Positions 57,190 to 64,000 of a stretch of 64,000 nucleotides of DNA are shown here, in pieces. The position numbers and the translations under genes were made by a program. The notes beneath the pieces are model-generated. The model was not told the DNA's origin, searched no databases, and saw only the letters and a list, made by a program, of their open reading frames with translations. Each line of letters begins with the position of its first letter. Positions within the stretch are counted from its first letter, which is position 1. This DNA is from Paramarasmius palmivorus (lineage: Eukaryota > Basidiomycota > Agaricomycetes > Agaricales > Marasmiaceae). Location: assembly GCA_037176845.1 (NCBI GenBank), contig JAYKXP010000176.1, forward strand, positions 23,789 to 87,788. Reading direction: 5' to 3'.

Positions 57190-58085
57190 TAGGACTCCAA
57201 ACGAGCTTGCCAATACTTACCATCGATCCACCGGAAATTATGCCGCTATTATGGGGTATCTTATCTGAATCCCATCGTATCAGAAGGACGGTTGATAGGT
57301 TAACACTCAATCACATCGAAGCACTATCCTTCCTTCGTCTGTTTTCGTGGGAAAGGCTTATTGCTGCCCTCCGACCCGACGTAAAAGCTATGACTCAGCA
57401 GCAATCCATCTGGAGTCTGACTTGGGAGACTAGGAAAGGCTATACTCTGGTGAGATCTACGTCTACTTCGATAGGTATCATGCTGATTAAGGGACTAGGC
57501 TCGTGGAGTTCTTCAGCATCTCTAATCCCAATCTCCGTCGTTTATCGTTCTCCAATACCTCAGGGCATTCCCCAACTAGTCTTTCCATCTTTCAAATTTA
57601 CCCATTTGCGTGGGTGACACATAGTCAACACTCAGTACGTTCATTCAAATTGCTTGTCTGTCCCAGTTTCCCATGCTGGTGTCAGCACGATTTGGTATCC
57701 GGAAAAACATCGATGACGATGTCCCTGTACGGGAACAGCCACGGCTCGCGTTACCGTATCTCCGTTTCACTAGATACTCTCATATACATTTAAACACGTG
57801 CCCATCGACATCTCGGATCTCAGACTTCGACTCGTCGATTCATTACCTCCCTCTCACAAATGATCGAGCGCTCCAATTCCCTGCTCTCGTCCTTCCAGCT
57901 CGGGAATATACCCATCAAGGATGTGGACCTGGTGTTGCTTCTGGAGGTACTTGAAGTTCGCGCCACTGAAACATGGGTATGCCAGGTGCATCGAACAGGA
58001 AGCCATAATCATATCGTGACCCATCATAAACCCAATGGGTCCATTTTTCTCGCTATTCGAGTCGGTTCCTTTCAAACGCAATGAC
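57190..58085 (+). pseudogene. Decayed F-box gene fragment
   Basis: Starts with a match to the middle of the F-box pseudogene (ccatcgatccaccgga..., atcttatctga.tcccatcgtatcag). It continues with frames broken by indels: LNHIEALSFLRLFSWER, EFFSISNPNLRRLSFSNTSG, SARFGIRKNIDDD, LERSNSLLSSFQLG-type and DVDLVLLLEVLEVRA. The F-box itself is missing. It ends at the unit border sequence (tcggttcctttcaaacgcaatga). Counterpart of 62400-62890. Confidence 0.75.
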
Positions 58086-58166
58086 TACTCATTTATAAGG
58101 ATCAATCGAGCCACTTACTTCCTCAACTCCTGCTCTGCTTGAACCAGAGTTGTCCTAGTTGGTAGA

Positions 58167-60052
58167 TCAAAAACAAGTTAGCCTCCCAATGGATAACACA
58201 CTCACGGGTTCAGTATCGTCTGTATCTGAAACAGTGGTATTCCTTATTCTGAACGTTCCAAGTTCCACTGTTTCTTCAGCTGATTGGAATGTTGGACGTC
58301 TTGAGTTGAGGCTGGATGACCAGATGAATACTACGCCAGACCTATCACAGCTGACTCTGACACACGTTGACAGTAGAGAGGTTATAAACACTGATAGTGA
58401 GGTTCGAAATCAGTACACTCGGAGTTGAATTCGGAGTAACCAAATTGTCTTACAATAACAAAGGTTTTGTGAAATCGCCCAAAAGACGAGACTGTTGGGT
58501 TAGAGCGTGAACTACGAGTAGAGGAGTGTTTGAGTTTAGTGGGGGTAGCGATGAGGATGAGGACGTACGAAAAGTACGATAGTAACACTGGCGATGCTAT
58601 GACCAATTTGGGTTCAAGGTATTAGATTTCAGACGTTACGGTACGTAACGTTGCTTACTCACGTCGTCAGTGCTCCGGTATTGATCGTATATAAGATAAG
58701 CTTGTTAATGATGCTATTAGTGCTGATGAAGGCCGTTATAAACTTGGGGGTCTCAGTGATTGGAATATAGCGTACCTCTTGATACCCGTGCGGCTCTTGT
58801 AGAGGTAAAACGATAACGCTACGGTGCATATGATATCGTTCGCCATCAGAAGCGCGAATCCGGTAAGAGTCAATGCCTGATATGACGTGATGTGAGTTTC
58901 GTTGACATTGGGTATGCGATATGCGGTATAGATCGCTATGATTCACCATTGTAGCCTTTGATCGACGTGCTTCGAAAGAATTCGTATTTTGTCTGTTGGT
59001 GCTGTAGGGAGGGAGGATGGGCGTTAGCACGTTCCCAGAGGTGATGTTGATGGTGGTTGTTGACTTGCAGGATAACGGCTTCGACTGAAGAACGATGAGG
59101 GTGTGGCGTTGAATAGGAAAGTAGAGCACGTACCGATGCATATAGCTATCCGTAATGAGCATTTCGGGTTACTAGACAGATGTTAGTTTGAGGTATTGTA
59201 CGTACCAACTTCAGCGACCTTTAGTACACACTGTAAAAGTTGGTTAAGGGAAATGCATATGGACTGTGTAAAGGAATCATGATGGGGCGTACCACAAATG
59301 TAGGTGTAATCCAGTCTTTCTGGAAGCTGACTGAAACATGTCAGTATTCGATTTTACTAAATATTGGATTGCGATCTACGACGATAAATTCGCCACACGT
59401 AGAATGCGTGTACGATGAATTCGGTTGCGACCTGAGCATCTTGATGCTGGATTTTGAGACCACAGGAAAGGAAGAGAATATATCGTAAAGTTACTGGTAT
59501 TCTGGCCTGTCCGGATTGAGTGATTGTGGAAACTCTAATCGATAGTGATACTCCTCACAATGTCACTCCTACACAAATGAGAAATTTAGGACATGAGTAG
59601 TACGAGGTGAAACGAAGGGGTTTACGAACCAGATGTTCGTGTTCAAAGGCGCTTGAATTCCAAAGTTGAGAATTAGTCGATAGTATATCGCATGAATGGA
59701 TAGTATCTCAGCAGCTGTCCCGAGGGCCCTGTACATGACGGATGTCAATGTGGGGATAAAACCCATTTGGTGAATCGTACATCAATGCGAGAACCTAGTA
59801 TTGATATGTTCGTCAACATCCCGAAAAATCCACGACAAAAACGCTCACTCACGATGATTCGAAGCGAGATTCGATCATTGTAATTCCGGAAGTAAGACCA
59901 TGTTTGAAGACACGTAACACCATATAAGCTGTATATCTGAGTGATCACTTTATAGAGTTGTACCAAGCGGTGTAAAGTTACCCTGTTGCAAAGAGAATAC
60001 CTATCAGGTTTGCTCCCCAGGTGATTCCTAGGTTCAAAAGAAGAGGTGACAT
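58167..60052 (-). CDS. DUF6534-type seven-helix membrane protein, copy B
   Basis: Tandem duplicate of copy A with the same exon junctions. Start MSPLLLNLGITWGANLIGIL; LYGVTCLQTWSYFRNYNDR; a 51 bp in-frame intron before ALGTAAEILSIHAIYYRLIL; APLNTNIW. The later exon ALSFYLYKSRTGIK joins STNSIINKLILYTINTGALT, then IASVTIVLF. The probable last exon reads SLNSRRPTFQSAEETVELGT and ends VLSIGRLTCF. The A and B copies differ by scattered substitutions, some conservative in the protein (V/I, Y/F, R/K), suggesting the coding sequence was under selection after duplication (by eye). The exact C-terminal exon structure is not certain. Cell location: membrane, from the family. Confidence 0.65.
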
Positions 60053-62399
60053 TGCAGATTGATGATGGGTGTGCCCAAGTTGTCTCTCTTATGTATATTT
60101 ATCGTGATATCCAATTTCGGGAAAAGGATCACTAACAGCCTCTCGGGGCGGGGGCGGTCCTCTAGCGCGGGTTTTGGATAGTATGTGAGCTCAGTTCCCG
60201 AACCGGAACGGCAACACAGCGGGAACTACCTAGCAACTAGGCAATTTTTGATCAAATATTCGTTTTCCTATATGTGAAAAAGCCGGGATCATTTGTATTA
60301 TGCATTAAAGTTGACATGAGATAATGGTTGTTGATCGCAATGTATACAATTGGTAAAACAAATAATAACGGGTTTAACAAATAAAAGCGAGAAGTAACTT
60401 TGATAAGACTGCATGCACTTACCTTTTCGCTAATATCATATTGAACAGGCTAGCGGTGTGGACGGAATCGTTACCGTACTCATCGACATCACACGCCATA
60501 TCATTACGGGATGTAGTGCTCATTTCCATCAACTTCAACGAGCTCATGGCGCAGCTGTCACCGCATCTCAATTTCATTCCTATTTCTCAGTTTTCATTCA
60601 ATTCTTGTTTCATTGTTCAATTCCCCGTTACATCCCTATTTTCAACACATGTTTCATTTTTCATTCTCGACTCTACTACATCAGACAATACGCCAATCGC
60701 ATACACGATCTATTTCAACCATGTTACATATTCTCCCCTTTCCCGATTCAAGGTCCGAACGAGCTAGTGGCGCCAGGAAGACACGAATGTCGCCGCCGCA
60801 TTCGATATCGCACTCGCAATGCGAGATTGTAGGTTCCAATACGAGGCTTAGCCCACCTCTGAGGTTCCGAGTCACCGATGGTCATTCCAGAAGCTAGCGT
60901 GGACGTACCAAGATGACGATCAGGATATTTATTATCATCTCTGACATGGACAAGTTGACTCAAACACGTTTTACTTCTATTTTACTTTATTTACTTACAA
61001 ACAATCTCATATTTAGTTTTGATTGATGGGAATGAATATTCACTCTTTTTCCCTCCTCCCCTCATCTTACGTCTGAGCCCAACGTCTGAGCCTAACGTCC
61101 GAGCTTCAAGTTCAACAATCAAAGCACTATCAAAGCCAACTCATTTTCCATTTCGAGCAACCGTCAACACTTCTTAACACTCAACACTCCTCTTTTCTCA
61201 TCCTCGACTACTCTCTCACCTGTCCCCGACCTTCACCCTTTTTATTCGACCTTCGCATCAGTTCTCTCTACGTTAGCGGTGTGAAGATAGGAATACGAGA
61301 AGGCCGGTCACGCTGGCTAGCACGTTGCTACCACGTTGTCAGATTACGGCATAGGCTTCCCAATCTTTCTTCGCTACCACCACGTCCCCTCTACTCACTT
61401 TTACACGCTAGTTTGTGCTCACATGTTGACAATTGTGTTCTGATCCCTTCGAACAATATCCTGATACGCACCATTCTGGTTGATACCTCGATTGACGATT
61501 CCGATTACGACAGCGATAGGTGTGTTTCCATGTTGTTTTGCAGCGTGCTTGTTGCTCATCCATGCTCCCAGAATCGCTTGCTACAATTTGATGTACTCTG
61601 TGTGTTATCGCTTCTCACAGCGACTTGGTAACCTGTTCATACCTCCACTAGCAATGTCTTTCGAGTCGAACATATAAATCCAGAGCATTGTACGTCGACG
61701 TTTATTTTTCTCGACTCCCCTCGCTCATCGTCTCTGCTGGTATTACTTCGTAGATGTTAACGCTGTACAAACCTTAATATAGCCGGTCTATCATTGGTCC
61801 ATCACGAGGCAGCGACCGAAAATTGATCTTCGGCGCTCTTACATAGATGCATACGTTGGAGCATACTCGCCATACAGCCTCATAATAACGAGGACTCGAC
61901 ATTCCAATGCCATACCAGCGGCTAGTAGTCAGATGTGCTATGAAGCTGGTTGGGCATTCAAGCATTCATGAAGCACCGTGTCCTTTGGTTCAGAAATCTC
62001 GCCCGCATGGCGCTCTACTTTTGATAATGTCACCGCCATAGCTTTGACGGACACCATATTCTTCATCCCGAACCCTGTTGTTAGGATGGTCTATCACGGA
62101 CTATCATAACAAGGTCAGGTATAGTCACAATGCTACATATCTACCATCATGTTTCTAAGAAAATCCCGATATCTCAGTAGGTCCTGTATCGCGTCGACAT
62201 TGGCTTGAGACCACTAGGAGATACGAAACCTGTTTCGATTTGCACTGCTTCAGAAATTCGTTTTTTAGAATTTGATAGCATCCTTCTCTTTCCGTCTAGG
62301 TGTTACATCTATTGATCCAACCGTTCAACTTGAATTTTCTTCCTTCGGCCTCTTAAATCTTTGCTTCCATCGTTCTTAATTTTATTTGTTAGCAGTAAA
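60053..62399. other. Inter-unit spacer
   Basis: Promoter side of DUF6534 copy B followed by AT-rich DNA. 61297-61530 duplicates 55178-55440 (cacgttgctaccacgttgtcagattacggc and the following gattccgattacgac). Open frames on plus (60441-60832, 61281-61631) have no recognised motif. Repeated cgtctgagc words occur near 61070-61100. Confidence 0.4.
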
Positions 62400-62890
62400 T
62401 ATACTTGGAGGTCACGAGCACTGCGACTTTGCTTGCGTCCCCAGGTTTCAACATTCGAATGCTCACCAGCGCTTCTCCCAAGGAAGCTCCTCTAATGGGT
62501 ATGTCATCCCGTTCATGATGGATTTGGATGAATGTGTTCACGTCATATACATTCAAATACGTGCCCATCGACGGCTCAGAGTTCGACTCGTCGTTTTTCA
62601 TTACCTCCCTCTCACAAATGCTCGAGCGCTCCAATTCCCTGCTCTCGTCCTTCCAGCTCAAGAATATACCCATCATGGATGTGGACCTGGTGTTGCTTCT
62701 GAAGCAGATGATGCTCCTGGAGGTACTTGAAGTTCGCGCCATTGAAATTTGGGTAGACCAGCTGCGTTGAACAGGAAGCCATCATAATATCGTGGCCCAT
62801 CATAAACCCAATGGGTCCACTTGTCTCACTGTTCGAGTCGGTTCCTTTCAAACGCAATGAATAGCCATTTATAAAGCTCAATCGAGTCAC
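62400..62890 (+). pseudogene. Decayed F-box gene fragment
   Basis: Reads DGSEFDSSFFITSLSQMLER, SNSLLSSFQLKNIPIMDVDL and LLLKQMMLLEVLEVRA, matching the C-terminal leucine-rich part of the F-box genes (compare SSIFITSLSRMLERSNSPLS in the 48 kb pseudogene). Only this part is present. It ends at the same unit-border sequence as the fragment at 57190-58085. Confidence 0.7.
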
Positions 62891-62989
62891 TTACTTCGTC
62901 AACTCCCGTTCTGCTTTGACCCGAGTTTTGCTAACTGGCAGATCAAAAACAAATCAGCCTCCCAATGGATAACATACTCACGGGTTCAA

Positions 62990-64000
62990 TATCATCTGTA
63001 TGTGAAACGGTCGTTATAAAATTCACGTAACGCATGTAAGTAACGTTACTGACATTACTTACTGTTACTGACATGTTACTGACATGTTACTTACATGTTA
63101 CTTACATGTTACTCACATCATAAAGCATTCTCTAGTCATTTTTCAGATTATTACACCGCAACTTCCTTTCAGTACTTTCGAATGTCAGTAACGGGCGTTA
63201 CTGACATGTTACGTACATGTCACTGACATCATGTCAGTAACGTTACTTACATGCGTTCCTTGAATTTCATTTCGACCATGTGAAACGGTGGTATTCCTTA
63301 TTCTGAACGTTCCAAGTTCCACTGTAAACTTCAGCTTGATTGGAAAATTTGGACAGCTTGAGTTGAGGCTTAGTGCCGAGATTGAAATACTACGCAATGA
63401 CCTAGAGAAAAAATTTGACATACGTTATGACAGTAAAGAGGTTATAAACACTGTGTGAGAGGTTCAAAAATCAGAGCGAACTCCACGGACTCGGAGCATT
63501 AGCCGCAATTTCTTACAATAACACAGATTTAGGTAATCGCCCAAAATACGAGACTGTTGGGTTGGAGCGTGACCTCAGCAAGACTTTTCAGCAGAGGTAG
63601 CTATGTATTGTATTGATCAAGGACGTACGAGAAGTACGATAATAAGGCCTTGGCGACGGCTGTGACCAGATACGGTTTATTATACATTTTGGAAAAGATA
63701 TGTTTACGGTCCTACACGTCGACCAGTGCCACCGGTGTTGATCGTATATAGGATGAGCTTGTTGAATGATGCAATCAGAGCTTGCTGAATGAGGCTGTAA
63801 AAAATTGGTGGGTCTCAGTGATTCCAAATAGAAAGAACCACTTGATACCTGTGCGGGCTCTGTGAAGGTAGAAATGATAATGCTACGGTGCAATATGATA
63901 TCCGTTTGCCAAAGAAGCCCCAATTTAGTAAGAGGCAAAGTCTGATATGGCGTAGTGTGAATTTCGTTGACTTTGGTATGGTGGATGTAGCTAGGATTTC
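62990..64000 (-). pseudogene. DUF6534-type gene, copy C, decayed and cut by the window end
   Basis: Aligns along its length with copies A and B (last exon SLNSSCPNF...VELGTFRIRNTTVS; the block over 63720-63960 around ggatgagcttgttgaatgatgc). Many single-base insertions relative to copy B break the frame, and a 269 bp element sits in the last exon. The 5' half lies beyond the window. Confidence 0.7.
63009..63277. mobile_element. Mutator-type MITE with 9 bp target duplication
   Basis: 269 bp flanked by direct repeats atgtgaaac at 63000-63008 and 63278-63286. Terminal inverted repeats of about 47 bp begin GGTCG and include the exactly shared run aacgcatgtaagtaacgtt. The middle contains tandem ttactgacatg/ttacttacatg words, also largely palindromic. 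Copy B shows the empty site (gtatctgaaacagtgg). A 9 bp duplication plus long inverted repeats fits Mutator-like elements; no coding capacity. Confidence 0.85.

Larger units (their letters stand above)
52815..64000. repeat. Tandem segmental duplication, units of about 5 kb
   Basis: The DUF6534 segment starts at about 52815, 58167 and 62935 in the same orientation, each time preceded by similar border sequence. The spacer block at 55178-55440 recurs at 61297-61530, and the F-box fragment at 57.2-58.1 kb recurs in part at 62.4-62.9 kb. Unit lengths are about 5.35 and 4.77 kb; divergence is substantial, so the duplication is not recent. Confidence 0.75.

Overview
The window is nuclear DNA of a mushroom-forming basidiomycete (Agaricomycetes). 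Genes are split by many 45-65 bp GT-AG introns, and nearly every recognisable protein belongs to a family expanded in Agaricales: KDZ and Plavaka transposases, TET/JBP dioxygenase, DUF6534 membrane proteins, F-box proteins with divergent C-termini, and an orphan family with WLSQ and GFDPKTSDWA motifs. The orphan family and general style recall the Marasmius/Gymnopus/Mycena side of Agaricales, but I cannot fix the genus. This is an accessory, repeat-rich region; I see no housekeeping gene.

Layout. (1) 0-5 kb: one copy of the orphan family (1307-3216, minus), copies of its downstream flank, tRNA-Gly relics, a minisatellite and an ATTTAAATG-rich patch. (2) 5-29.4 kb: a large KDZ-type mobile-element neighbourhood. 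In order: an orphan acidic-tailed protein (5250-6692, -), a full-length KDZ transposase (7094-10996, -), a TET/JBP dioxygenase with its catalytic residues present (11062-12884, -), two proteins with an RNase H1 N-terminal-like domain (13667-14588, + and 16378-17212, -), a basic coiled-coil protein (15179-16027, +), a truncated and a full-length member of the divergent-HMG family (17706-18120 and 18691-21653, +), a DUF6698-like gene (22053-22900, -) and an SPT5-like NGN-KOW gene (23211-26058, -). The SPT5-like gene is split from its likely 5' exon (29363-29436) by a 3.3 kb near-perfect palindrome. (3) 29.4-34.7 kb: a second transposon, an apparently intact Plavaka transposase, with a hairpin element before it and tandem AT-rich repeats after it. 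(4) 34.7-42.6 kb: two more full copies and one fragment of the orphan family, again next to tRNA-Gly relics. (5) 42.4-50.4 kb: a truncated GH76 gene, an F-box gene, an F-box pseudogene broken by a PIF/Harbinger-like MITE, and a C2H2 zinc-finger gene. (6) 52.8-64 kb: about 5 kb units in tandem, each holding a DUF6534 seven-helix gene on minus and, in the last two, a decayed F-box fragment on plus. A tRNA-Gly(GCC) pair lies in the middle. The last DUF6534 copy is decayed and carries a Mutator-type MITE with a 9 bp target duplication.

How the parts may work together: the KDZ transposase, TET/JBP enzyme and HMG-like protein match the published basidiomycete KDZ-TET/JBP association (Iyer et al. 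2014). Proteins predicted to bind RNA:DNA hybrids (RNase H1 N-terminal type) and RNA polymerase (SPT5-like) beside them suggest, as inference only, a transcription-linked epigenetic module carried with the transposon. Exon limits below were read by eye from splice consensus and frame continuity.
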